From assembly GCF_907164915.1 (NCBI RefSeq), contig NC_061867.1:53695852-53759851 (forward strand): DNA of 64,000 nt, in the 5' to 3' direction. Under the pieces are notes generated by a model that was not told where the DNA came from, did not search any database, and saw only the letters and a list, made by a program, of their open reading frames with translations. Position 1 is the stretch's first letter, and each line of letters begins with the position of its first letter. The position numbers were made by a program, and so were the translations under genes. Shown here one piece after another: positions 1-10,724 of the stretch. Origin of the DNA: Impatiens glandulifera (lineage: Eukaryota; Streptophyta; Magnoliopsida; Ericales; Balsaminaceae).

Positions 1-3000
1 AGGCACCTTAGCAGCATGCCAATCCCATTTCTCGAGGTTTGATGCCATAAACCGTCTGAAGATATTTCTAACTTCCTTCTCAGATGCGACCGTATAAGGA
101 GTCCATCCTCTTCCGTCTTTAACACACGGATCAGACCCCTGTTCGAGAAGTTCCAACACTTTTTCACCATTTCCACACTTTGCTGCCTCGTGTAATTCTG
201 TCGTAAAATTACTAACAGCTGCTGACTCGTCATCTTCGCTAATATTACTTGACTTTATCAAGTCGTCTCCAACTTTCTCTTTGCCAGATTTGGAATGGGA
301 ATCGTTCTTGTTATTCACTCGGGAAGATGGATCGGGTTTTTTTATTATGGCGACAGTTTCCTCGACTATTATTTCCTGGTTGATTTGTGTAAGGAGGGTA
401 TAGACTCTCTTTGCTTCTTTGAAGGTAGGACGCTTGACAGTTAGTGGAATGTTACGTATGATGCGTTTATCACAGGTGAAATAAGGTTGATCGGCGTTGA
501 AAAGTAATTGACGGTTGCTTGAAGGAGCGGAGATGAAGATGCAACGGGCAGCTAGAAAGTAGGGATTCCAAGAGGTAAGAAGTTCTTGGATTTCCTGCAA
601 GAAGATGAAATCAGTCAGAATGTAATTAAGCACAAATATTTGAGTCTATTTGTAATCACATTTAATGATTCAGCAGATTATGATCCAAAAAAATCTCAAG
701 TTATTGTTATATTTCTTAAAAATCACAATCATCTAGGCTTTGCTCAATCTAGTTTTTTCAAAATAACCATATGCGATGTAGGTTATTGAGAATTGGGTAA
801 TTTAGGTAAAAGGACATTAAGCGTATATATAATAAATAAAAAAATTAAGAGACAGAGGTATTTTCGTTCATAGAGGTATTTTCGTTCACAATTTGAATGA
901 CGTGATTGATGAAGAGATTAATGAAGGGGTAGTGGGAATTATTTGATATTAAATTCAATATCTATCATGATATCCAGGATATAGTTTTTATAACAAATGA
1001 AGTCAAAAATCAAATTATAATATTGATCCTAATCGAGAAAACAAGATTTATACTAACCAACAATCACACAGTAATCGGATCATAGTACAGAAAATAATCA
1101 TATACCAAAGGGAGAAAAGTATCATTCTCAATTTTAAGTTTGGCGATTTTTCAATCATATTGGGATTGTGACAGATGTCACAAGATACCAGTTTCCAACT
1201 AGGCTCACTATCAATTGATGTTTTAAACCATTACCTTCTTTAAAGCAAGTTCGTTATATCGACGAAGTGAGGCTCCAGCTGAATGTGCAGCTCTGCCACC
1301 TGCATCTTTTGTAGACTGTTTTTTCCCAGCTTTGCCTCTTATAACATATCTGTTGTTGAAACAAAGAGAAGTGCCGATAAGTTTCATTTGATAATGTTAT
1401 TTAAAATGAATCTGCACAAATTAAGCTACAAAATTTCGCTTGAACAGTAAACTAGAGATGAATTAATTAGGTAGTTTAGGAAGAGCGTCCAAAACACAAC
1501 TTTAGCCCCCATAAACAAATCAAACTGTATAAAACGCTGAGATTAAGGGTTTTGGACCCCTTTCTAGGCATTTGGTATCTACCATTGTGACGCTTCTACA
1601 TCTGGTTGGTTGCGCTTCTCCATCTAATTCTGATATTATACCATAAACTATGATTAAACATTCAAGTACTTCAAACATATCATTTGATTAGTTCAACATT
1701 TTTTTCACACTAGAGACTTTCCACACTTAAAATTCAGTATCCCACTAAATTATCAGGTTATCAAACATACCCATAAATTTGATCTACAGCTTCTTTGATA
1801 ACCCATTGGAATCAACTAGAAAAGATTTGTCAAACCTAAGTTTTAAATCTATAGCTTCTATTGCTTACCCATAGGAAACAACTAGAAAAAACCCAAGAAA
1901 TGAATCTACAGCTTCTATTGATAACCCATAGGAAACAACTAGAAATGGTTTGTAAAACCCAAGATTTGAATCTACAGCTTCTATTGATAACCCATAGGAA
2001 ACAACTAGAAATGGTTTGTAAAACCCAAAATTTGAATCTACAGCTTCTATTGATAACCCATAGGAAACAACTAGAAATGGTTTGTAAAACCTAAGATTTG
2101 AATCTACAGCTTCTATTGATAACTCATAGGAAACAACTGGAAAAGGTTTGTAAAACCTAAGATTTGAATCTACAGCTTCTATTTATAACCCATAGGAAAC
2201 AACTAGAAAAGGTTTGTAAAACCTAAGATTTGAATCTACAGCTTCTATTTATAACCCATAGGAAACAACTAGAAAAGGTTTGTAAAACCTAAGATTTGAA
2301 TCTACAGCTTCTATTTATAACCCATAGGAAACAACTAGAAAAGGTTTGTAAAGCCTAAATTTAGTAGAGTAGACAAGTAATAATAGTTCCATACATTGTT
2401 ATCATAATATAAACAGATTAAAAATTGAAGACATAGCTGAAAAAAGCACAAGAGTTTACCTATGGAATGTTTTGTGTGTCACAACCAAGTTGCGATCAAA
2501 AACACATCCAGCAAAATGTCCACCACTTACAAGCAAAACAATCCTCAAACACTTAATATCTTTGGGCTCACGAACAAGAAACTTCAATCTTTCAATCAAC
2601 TCTTTCTCACTCAAGCAACTATCAGATCCAAACTTGTCCATAGCAACTGATTTCTCATTCGCAAGTGAGAAATCAGCATCCTCATCCATAACCAAACCTT
2701 TCCAAATTGAAACTTGTTCACCTGTCTTAACATGAATAAATAGTTTCCTTTTGTATTCATTGTAAAATCCTCCACCTCGGTTTGTTGTTCGAACAGAACT
2801 TTCTTTGTCATGTTCATCTTCAGAACCTGATATACTCGATACATCATAGTCATCAAGTAAAGAATCAGATATTAAATCGTCGAATTCTTCTTCCTTCAAA
2901 GTATCCTTTCCGGATAGGCTTAACTTTACCTAAGATTATATACAAACCTCCAGTTAAATACTATCAACAGAAACATTTACTAAGCAACAAGATTCATCCA

Positions 3001-3470
3001 AGCTAAAACAAATTGTTTTTCAAAAAACGAAATTCAACATATGCATTAGAAATGACAGAAAATATCTATTAATGAAAGGAGAGGAAGAGAGATAGATTGC
3101 TTACATTGAACCGATGTAAATCGGACTTGAAATGAGATCTTTGTTCTTGAAGAGAATCGAACTCTGCTTTGCAAGTATTGCAAGACCACCTGTTAGTCAA
3201 AGACTTGTTAGTATCGATTTTTTGTTCGCTGTCGAGAATTTCATCGTCTAGAGTATCAATTTCGGATAAATCAATGGCGGCGGATGGATCAGGAACCGAT
3301 GTTGGGGAGCGAACGAGGCGGCATAAGTCGAAGAAGTCCTGAGGAACGTCGAATACAGAACGGTTTCGTCTCTCTTCAGGTCCGGCTTGACGTTTTTGCT
3401 TGGGCCCTAGGTCTTGATCGTTGGTTTTATCGCCGCCAGCGGCGGCGTTGATGGTGGCGGAGTCGTTCAT
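1..3470 (-). CDS. VMS1: VMS1/ANKZF1-like peptidyl-tRNA hydrolase/endonuclease (5' part, runs off left edge)
   Basis: Coding exons read as 3470-3105, 2929-2460, 1349-1235 and 594-1 (continuing beyond the window); frame is continuous over all junctions, giving 515 residues. Exon 1 has an N-terminal C2H2-type finger (CNTCKAEF then H-x5-H) after an acidic stretch. Exons 2-3 hold the VLRF1 release-factor-like domain, including KTFHR and GKKQSTKD, whose Gln matches the catalytic Gln of yeast Vms1, then SAGASLRRYNE. Exon 4 has the WNPYFLAARC motif and the start of ankyrin repeats (ELHEAAKCGNGEKVLELLEQG). Known role of the family: releases stalled nascent chains from 60S ribosomes in ribosome quality control and acts with Cdc48 at mitochondria. 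The 3' end (remaining ankyrin, coiled coil, VIM motif) lies outside the window. The start is the first ATG of the open exon-1 frame. Intron 2 carries a 66-bp tandem array. Family identity is strong; function is from homology. Confidence 0.9.
1789..2357. repeat. 66-bp tandem array inside a VMS1 intron
   Basis: About 8.5 copies of a 66-bp unit (core ACCCATAGGAAACAACTAG, then GGTTTGTAAAACC and GAATCTACAGCTTCTAT). The first copies are diverged and one is shortened to about 57 bp; later copies are nearly identical. The unit length is a multiple of 3, so one frame stays open over several copies and makes a spurious repetitive ORF. It lies wholly in the intron between coding exons 2 and 3. Confidence 0.9.
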
Positions 3471-3557
3471 TCTCTTGTCAAAGTCGACTTCTGAAGCACT
3501 AATCTTTATATCGTATTTTTGTGTTACTAGTAAAGGAGATAGATAGACTCATTTGTG

Positions 3558-5604
3558 GGGGAAATTTTATGAAATGCTCATGATAAGGGGTCTAAATTCA
3601 AAAAAGGACTCAATAAACTTTGTAAAAAGGCATTTACATCTTGCGAAATGTCCGTATTGTCCCTTGCGTGCTCACTTTACCGCTCATTTACGCGAAATAT
3701 CACTCACTCACTTTCATCTAAATCGCGTTTTTGAACTCTCACTCACTTTCATCTAAATAGCGTTTTTGAACTCACGCGATTTAAATGAAAGCGAGAAAAT
3801 GGTATTTCGAGTTAATGGAAAGACGCGAAATGTCACTCGCGCGTTTCATCTAAAACGCATTTATGAACTCACGCGTTTTAGATGAAAACGCGAGAGTGAT
3901 ATTTCGCGTCTTTCGTCGTATATATATTTTATTTTGCCCTAATTTAAGAAAAAAAACATTTCTTTTCACGACTCTCGACTCTCTCTCCGACTCTACTCTC
4001 AAACTCTATTCCCCTGAAGACCACGAACAGCAGCTGACGACGACGACTACGACCACGACCTCTCTGTTTAAAGACCACTACTCTTCGTTCTCAAAATGGG
4101 TATGTTTATTTTATGTTATTTAGTGATCATGAACACTAAGTTGGTTATAGTATAGTATAGCTAGGTTGTATTCTTAGTTAGTGATTCGATAACTCCTGAA
4201 TGAATGTGAATAAATACTATGTTATATGAACAAAGACAGATGTGACTCACGCGTATTGTTTCTCACTCAGGCGAAATACTCATTGAGAAGGAGTTTGCTG
4301 GTATGTTTCATGGAAATACAATGTGGCAAGAATTGCCCACAAGTTTGCTTCAATGGACCTATTGGATAGGGAGCTTATATCCCATTAGATCTATTGCAGC
4401 AAACTTTTGGAAAAGTTGTTTGTGCATTAGATTTCCTGAAACTCTACCAGCAAACTCCTCCTCAGTTATGGTTCACGTCATTTTCAAAAATCAACAACCG
4501 AAGTAAGTAAAAATCGTGAGTGATGCAACAACAGAACATTACAATACGCGTAATTCTTTTATTGTTGTTGAATTATTTTCAATTGCAACTCAAGTAATTC
4601 TTTACTTTGATGGAGAGTGGAAACTTGGTGCGTTTTCTCTACCCTTTCCATTAGATCCATTGCAGTAAACTTGGTGGCAATGTTTGAGATATTGGTTTTT
4701 CATGAGACCCTACCAGCAAACTCATGAATTATGGTGGACTTCATCTACAAAAGAAAAATGAACAACATTGGAGTAAGCAACTCCAGAACATTATATAATT
4801 ACCTAAACTATAGAACATAACAACTCAAATAAGCAACATAAAAAATACATGAGGAAAGCAACATATAGGTATAATGCTCGTGAAATGGCAATTTGTGGTT
4901 ATTAAAAACCCTAAATTATGCATGCATGCAGAATAAGAACACTGATATAATACTAGTGAATGAAGAACATTGGATAAGCAACATCATATACACACATAAA
5001 CCCTAAAAGCTATATAAACCCTAAAAGCTAAGGATTATACATCAATATTCATCAATATAAATGACAGAATAATGAGAACATTACAGATTATACATAAACC
5101 CAAAACTCACCTGAATATATGATTGAAGAGACGAACGACGAACGATGATGAGAGTTGATCGATGATGTTGAACGAAGTTGGAACAAAGTTGGATGATGAT
5201 GAGAGTTATAAATACGAAGTTGAAAGTTGGAGAGTCGTGAATGAAAAGTGAGGGAGTCGAGAGTCGCATGAAGGGAAATGTTTTTTTTTAAATGAGGGGG
5301 CAAATAAACTATATATACGATAAAAGACGCGAATACCATTAACTCGAAACGCACGAGTGGCATTTCGCGTCTTTCCATTAACTCGAATACCACTCTTTCA
5401 CTTTCATCTAAATCGCGTGAGTTCAAAAACGCGATTTAGATGAAAGTGAGATAGTGGTATTTCGTGTAAATGAGCGATAAAGTGGGCGCGCGAGGGAAAT
5501 ACGGACATTTCGTAGGGCCAAAAAGCCCTTTTTGCAAAGTTTATCAGGTGAGGTCCTTTTTTGGATTTAGACAACTTATCAGGGCCATTTTATCAAATTT
5601 CCCC
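3558..5604. mobile_element. Non-autonomous MULE-like element with long terminal inverted repeats
   Basis: The ends are inverted copies of each other, about 350-400 bp per side: left begins GGGGAAATTTTATGAAA, right reads GGGGAAATTTGATAAAATGG on the minus strand. The flanking duplication is ATTTGTG (3551-3557 and 5605-5611), 7 bp or 8 depending on how the end C/G is assigned. The repeats contain internal palindromes built from CGCGATTTAGATGAAAG and its complement. No transposase is present. The interior has a two-exon ORF (4096-4506) and a diverged direct repeat (about 4380-4495 and 4650-4760, both with the words GCAAACTTTTGG/GTAAACTTGG and CTACCAGCAAACTC). Long TIRs point to MULE, but the 7-8 bp duplication is also compatible with hAT, so the superfamily is not certain. 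It lies immediately upstream of VMS1. Confidence 0.75.
4096..4506 (+). CDS. Unrecognised 79-aa ORF carried by the 2-kb MULE-like element
   Basis: Exon 1 is only ATGG (4096-4099) followed by a GTATGT donor; exon 2 starts after TCTCACTCAG at 4271 and stays open to TAA at 4504-4506, giving 79 residues (MGEILIEKEFAG... ending NQQPK). I recognise no domain. The leader (3960-4095) is CT- and CCACGA-rich like a plant 5' UTR. A second possible donor, GTAAGT, overlaps the stop (4502 onward), so the ORF may splice into the duplicated block near 4650-4760. The layout, a start codon followed at once by an intron, also occurs in two genes of the 17.6-kb MULE. It could be a captured host fragment or chance coding potential. 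Confidence 0.35.
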
Positions 5605-5621
5605 ATTTGTGTTTTATTTTT

Positions 5622-5626
<5 letters not shown>

Positions 5627-5701
<75 letters not shown>
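5627..5701. repeat. AT dinucleotide microsatellite
   Basis: About 37 uninterrupted TA units directly outside the right end of the 2-kb element. Both strands give artefactual Ile-Tyr ORFs. Confidence 0.95.
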
Positions 5702-5703
<2 letters not shown>

Positions 5704-7440
5704 TAATTTTTTGATTTTTTTACTAAGAAGTTCAAAAGTTTTTATTTTTGTTCTTACCCTAATAATAGACTTTTTATAATTGAATTGTGTTTAGTTGGTT
5801 TAGGGTGGGCCAAAATAGTCTCATGAAACCGGATGGATAAAATTTTATTTTTTACATTACTGTGGAATGGATACTTTTTGGATGTGAAGTGTATCTCTAC
5901 CTTAAGTTATTGGGTTTGTTGGTATTTTGGTGCAAAAGCAAAAAGAAAGTTTGGGTGACTGGATCACCATGGCCGTGGGTACACTCAAAATCTGATTATG
6001 GAAGAGATTAGGTTTTCAATCTATTGGTAAGAGTGAAAACTAAAATATAGAAAGGGATTACTTGCTAAAAGAAGGCTTACCGAAGGACCATTTTTAACCC
6101 GATAGGAAAATAAGATATAGGAAAATAAGATTTGAAGAGAATGCTATAAAATTAGGTGATTATATCATTTTAAGATTCGAGTTGATTTAACTTAATTAAT
6201 AAATATAACAAAATCTAATTGACCTAGTTGATCCGCCAACTGTTTACAATTTTCTTGATTACTTCTTGTTCCAACTTTCAGCCTACTATTCAAAAAATTT
6301 GAAGGCTTCCCTTCCATTTCTGAAATTGACTTGTGGTCCCATGATTCACCCCTTCTAGATCTTGCAATGTCATTACTATTTATGAGAGTCGCTTATAACC
6401 ATTTACATGGAGTTAGATCAGATTAAGTTTGAGTTGAGTCATATAAATCAGTCGGTTTGTGATAATTACAAATAAACAGATAAAGTTCATGTTAGAAATT
6501 ATAACACGGAATATTAAATGAGTCAAATTCATATTAGTATCGTTCAACCCAAATTCGACTTAAATTGCAATCCCTAACTTTTTTTATACCACTCAAATTT
6601 GAATTAGACATTGAGTTTTGTTTGGTGTGACATTCTATTTAGTAAAATATTTCAAATTGTTGTATTTTTAATAATACTCATAATTATTAGTAAATCGTTT
6701 TTGATTCACCCTTAGGATGAATTATTTTATTTTATTAAAAAAATGATAAACTCAGCGAAATTGTAGAGAAAGTAAATCTAGAAATTCGACGTTGTATGTT
6801 ATATGAGTAGTAGAGAGAAAAATTAAAAATGTCACATTTCGGATCAAAAAAATGTCCCAAAATGTCGGAAAAAATAATAAAAATAATTATGGGTCTCGAA
6901 ATGACATCTTAAAACATAAAATGTCAAGGGCAGTGTGGCAGTCCACATTGGATTCGTGACCCTGTTTTCGCTGAACTGAATTTATATTTTTCTTTCATTA
7001 ATTTTTTCTTCAGATTATTATTTATGAAAGCTATTATTTAACATTTAAGAATAATAAGGCTTCTACCCGATTTCAATATAATTATTAATTACCCATCACC
7101 GGAACATAATTATAAAATGATCGAACCGAGTTTCGTTACCTATCTGAACCAATTCAGTCATATGTCTATATAATAAAATCAACTATTTAACCGACTTTGA
7201 TACTTTTATTGTACTTATTTTGATATATTTTTAATAAATCTCTTTATAACTAGTCTTGAAGGATGAACCTGGTATTATTTTAAAAATATATTTTTTAACT
7301 AACCTTTTAATTTAATTTTTCTTTTAAAGATTAATGAAATATGATATAAATAATAATCGTTTAAACATAACAACGAAAACAATAAAAATACGAGTGTTCA
7401 CCTTATCATTAAACAGAACGAGCAACAATGAAAATAAAAA
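5702..7440. other. AT-rich intergenic DNA without a recognisable gene
   Basis: No ORF with recognisable content and no clear repeat ends. The only less AT-rich part is about 6900-6980. Confidence 0.6.
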
Positions 7441-7860
7441 CAAAAAATGCTCACTAACGAACATACATAACAAAAAATCAAGTTTTAACGAGCTCGAAAT
7501 CTTTAAGAAGATCAATGAGTTCACTGGCCACCTCTATCGGTTTTCCAAAACATATCTCCACAATCGTGATAATAATTGCATTGTGTATTAAACGCATCGG
7601 TCGACAGCGATCACTGAACGTCTTACAATTACTTTCAAACCAAATAGTCCAACATAAAATAATTGGGATGGGAACTCATCGACTCAATCCGATCGAATTT
7701 ATGGTTTCTATCTAAACATTTCAACAATCGATGATTGACTTAGACATCACTCATACAATGCCAAACATATTCAAAAGTAGGCTCCAAATCACAACAATTT
7801 TTTTACAATGCAAAAGCAATTGAGATGTTGTCTTCACTTCTTTACCATACATTCACAATT
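7440..7860 (-). mobile_element. LINE remnant (C-terminal end of a non-LTR retrotransposon ORF2)
   Basis: Read on the minus strand, decayed frames give the hallmarks of the plant LINE ORF2 C-terminus: a zf-RVT-like piece (KEVKTTSQLLLHCKK, WSLLLNMFGIV), then WTIWFESN-KTF, then a tail ending SELIDLLKDFELVK. At least two stops and frame breaks interrupt it. No reverse transcriptase core is present, so this is a dead 3' fragment. Confidence 0.55.
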
Positions 7861-8072
7861 TTTTTCAAAATTCTTTCATGAATACACTTCAATTTCTTAT
7901 AAAAGTCAGTTGAAACAATCACTACAAATAAGGTATAATAGTGACCGACATTAAAATATCTAAAAAGAAGGAATAACCATCTCATCGACATCCACAGATG
8001 AAATTTTACCGTATTATATATATTTGTTAATTTTGTTATTCTAACCAAATCGAACAACGGAAAATAATATAT

Positions 8073-9265
8073 GGAAGAATGTCAATTTTACACACCAAGT
8101 TGTAAGAAGGTGTCAAATTTACTCATTAAATATCAAAATTGTATTTATATATACTAACTTGTCAAAAAAGTGTCAAATTTATTTAAAATAACGGAAAAGT
8201 TAAACGGAGTTAAAAATTTTGTCACATGTAATATTCACTTCTTTTTTATTTATATTACTTTAATTCTTTTTCTATTCAAACAAAATATTCAAATTTTTTC
8301 TTTCTCTCTCTTTACCCCCAACTCTTCATTTTCTTCTAATTGTTCCTCTTTCATCTCTAATATGAGTAATCTATTTTTTTTAAATCTCTATAATATTCAC
8401 AAACACTATTTCTATAGCTCTGATTGTCTATTCTTGTTTAGGTTATAACTGGAATTAAAATTGATCTGATAGAGTATGGGTTACTGTAATGAAGATTAAA
8501 TTATGAAATAATGAACTAATCATCTATAAAGATCTTTTCTTTCTCAACTTTTTCCAGAAAATTAAAGAACCAGTTATGTCGAAGTCAGATAATAATATTG
8601 TGAACAACCAGGTGGCCTAAAAACTGTGACGACAGTGAAGGTGGCGGAACATCCGATGAAGTGTTCGAGATGCGATTCTCCAAACACGAAATTTTGTTAC
8701 TACAACAACTACAGCCTCGCGCAGCCGAGGCATTTCTGCAAGACTTGTAGAAGGTACTGGACAAAAGGTGGGGCCCTTCGTAGTGTACCGATCGACAGCG
8801 ATGTCGAAAAAATAGGAAAATAAAATCATGATCTAGGCTTTCAAACGGAGTTGATTCCAAAAATTTCGGCGATTCTTCATCAGATATGATTAATGGTGGG
8901 TTAAAATTCTTCCATGGTATTAATGGCATCTCAATTATCACCTGCTATGGATTTTAGCTTTTTATTTCATAATTTTTACTCATATTAAAGATAAAGAGAT
9001 GAATAGGACAATTAGAAGAAAATGAATAGTTAATGGGCAAAGAGAGAGAAAAATTGGATAAAGAAAAATTTGGACGTTTGTAAATTAAAAAAAAAAATTG
9101 GGGGATATTACATGTGACAAAATTTTTAATTCCGTTTAACTTTTCCGTTATTTTAAATAAATTTAACATTTTTTAACAAGTTAGTATATATAATAGAATT
9201 TTGATACTTAACTAATAAATTTAAAATTTTCTTACAATTTAGTAAGTAAAATTGACATTCATCCC
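8073..9265 (+). mobile_element. Pack-MULE carrying a Dof zinc-finger gene fragment
   Basis: Inverted ends of more than 150 bp: left GAATGTCAATTTTAC with GTCAAATTTATTTAAAATAA and AACGGAGTTAAAAATTTTG, mirrored on the right. A perfect 11-bp direct repeat AAATAATATAT flanks it (8062-8072 and 9266-9276). Long TIRs plus a 9-12 bp duplication and an internal host gene fragment fit the Pack-MULE pattern. It has no transposase. The right TIR ends about 190 bp from the 3' end of the arabinogalactan protein gene. Confidence 0.8.
8576..8940 (+). pseudogene. Captured Dof transcription factor fragment, frameshifted
   Basis: Frame 8626-8823 encodes most of a Dof domain: [18 protein letters not shown], then [20 protein letters not shown], with all four zinc-binding Cys present (CxxC-x21-CxxC). 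A frameshift follows GALRSVP: the expected CRKNRK continuation is in a neighbouring frame, followed by remnants resembling the Dof-family GLKFFHG and AMDF motifs. Upstream, ATG at 8576 opens a frame (MSKSDNN...) that ends in TAA before the domain and is out of frame with it. This is a decayed copy of a Dof gene resembling those with the KVAEQ-PxKCPRC start, acquired by the surrounding Pack-MULE. It is unlikely to make a functional Dof protein. Confidence 0.8.
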
Positions 9266-9458
9266 AAATAATATATGAATTTATTAATAATGAGAAACAA
9301 AGATATGATAAAATAAATATTATTTATATAAAAACATAAGGGAACCAATAAAAGAAACAAAATAAAATTAAGAAAAAAAAAACATCCGAAATAAACTCAC
9401 ACTCAACCAAACTAAAATAAATTACATAAAAAGTAAAAACTACAAATAATTCACAAAT

Positions 9459-10724
9459 CTACCACAACAAAACCCCAAAAATAACAGAAACCACAACCGT
9501 CCCAACCGTCATCATCTTCTCCGGCCGAACCTCCCAACCACCAGCCTTATCCGACGTACTACTCGCCGATCCACCAGGCGCTTCCGTCGGCACATCTCCC
9601 CCCGGAGAAGCAGCCGGCGGCGCCGGAGGAGAAAGAATAGGAACATCCGCAGATGGCCCCGGACTAGGAGCTTTATTCGCCGGCGCCGGTGAAGGCGAAA
9701 TCACAGGTTCCATCCCCGGCGCCGGACTCGGAGCCTTACCAAATAATTCAATCGGAAGAAGTAAACTATCAATCGTAAAAATAACAAGCGGCGGTTCATC
9801 TCTCAATGTTTTCGCAACCCTAGATTTACTCTTCCCATCACTATGAAGTGTAACTTCATCGCCGGAAGTAGTAGCGGTTACTGAATATTTCTCAACACCG
9901 CTAGTCGCTAAAGTGTTAATCGAATCCTTCATCGTCTTCAATGATCCATACGGCATGTAATTAGCTAGGGCATGATATTGTAACAATGAAACCTGTTCAG
10001 CATTCGTAAGTTTAGTGAAATCAGGAACATCTGGATCTGTAAACGCCTTATCATTAGGAGCAAATATCGTCAATCCATTCTTCGCCGCCGATTCAAAAAC
10101 TTTCAAAACTCCGGTAGATGAAATCAGATCCGCAAACATCTTACATCCACCAGCTTCAAGTAAACCGGTGATGTTGGTGGCGCCGGATGGCGCCACCAAC
10201 GAACCAGCGATGATCGGAGAACTGATTTCGATAACAGCGAGAGTGTAAGGAATGGTTTTAACTTCTTTAGTATAAGATGAATCAAGTTTAGATCCTTCAG
10301 ATGAACCAAAACCGACTCTACCGCCTCTTAAATCAGTAATGTTAACGAATCCGACGTTTCCAGGTGAGTTTCCGGTGGTTTGGTAAAGAGTGGTGGCGGA
10401 GACGGTTCCGTCGGGGATTTTGTGAAGTTTTTTGGCGTCGTAGTAATCGAGAAGGATGTGAAGACTGAGGAGATTTTTGATTACTGAGAGAGGATGTTTA
10501 CCGGCTAGGGTTTGCATTGCGGCATTGTTGAGTGTTAGAACTGTGATTGTTTCTCTGCTGTTGATTTCGTCGTTGAGTTTGGTTTGAGATAGGTATGAGT
10601 TGAAATTGCTGTATTCCGGGAAGGAATCGAGAATGGCGGTGATGTTATGAGCGCCGGCGACGGTGACGGCGATGGTGAGAGATAAGGAGAGAGAGAGGAG
10701 GAGGAGGAATTGAGTGGACGCCAT
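9459..10724 (-). CDS. FLA: Fasciclin-like arabinogalactan protein (two FAS1 domains, GPI-anchored)
   Basis: Single-exon ORF of 421 aa, typical in length for the FLA1/FLA2/FLA8/FLA10 group. Residues 1-24 are a signal peptide ([20 protein letters not shown]). FAS1 domain 1 spans about 25-165 ([21 protein letters not shown]) and FAS1 domain 2 about 185-325 ([22 protein letters not shown]). Residues 330-392 form a Pro/Ala/Ser-rich arabinogalactan region with repeated SPAP, SPGP and PPAPP motifs expected to be O-glycosylated. The tail is hydrophobic ([16 protein letters not shown]) and fits a GPI-anchor signal. N-glycosylation sites are visible (NIT). Known role of the family: cell-surface adhesion and cell-wall organisation. 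The start is the first ATG ahead of the signal peptide; the upstream leader is pyrimidine-rich. I did not resolve which FLA member it is. Confidence 0.93.
   Translation of the reverse strand: MASTQFLLLLSLSLSLTIAVTVAGAHNITAILDSFPEYSNFNSYLSQTKLNDEINSRETITVLTLNNAAMQTLAGKHPLSVIKNLLSLHILLDYYDAKKLHKIPDGTVSATTLYQTTGNSPGNVGFVNITDLRGGRVGFGSSEGSKLDSSYTKEVKTIPYTLAVIEISSPIIAGSLVAPSGATNITGLLEAGGCKMFADLISSTGVLKVFESAAKNGLTIFAPNDKAFTDPDVPDFTKLTNAEQVSLLQYHALANYMPYGSLKTMKDSINTLATSGVEKYSVTATTSGDEVTLHSDGKSKSRVAKTLRDEPPLVIFTIDSLLLPIELFGKAPSPAPGMEPVISPSPAPANKAPSPGPSADVPILSPPAPPAASPGGDVPTEAPGGSASSTSDKAGGWEVRPEKMMTVGTVVVSVIFGVLLW

Noticed and set aside
1861..2094. Repetitive 77-aa ORF (THRKQLEMV repeats)
   Set aside because: It is the 66-bp intronic array read in an open frame; no start context or domain.
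2456..2735. Plus-strand ORFs over VMS1 exon 2
   Set aside because: Shadows of the minus-strand exon, which has clear family motifs.
5470..5779. Ile-Tyr repeat ORFs on both strands, and the similar one at 14332-14541
   Set aside because: Translations of AT microsatellites.
8170..8448. 92-aa ORF in the Pack-MULE left TIR, and the one at 8954-9169
   Set aside because: They mirror each other because they lie in the inverted repeats; no coding signal.
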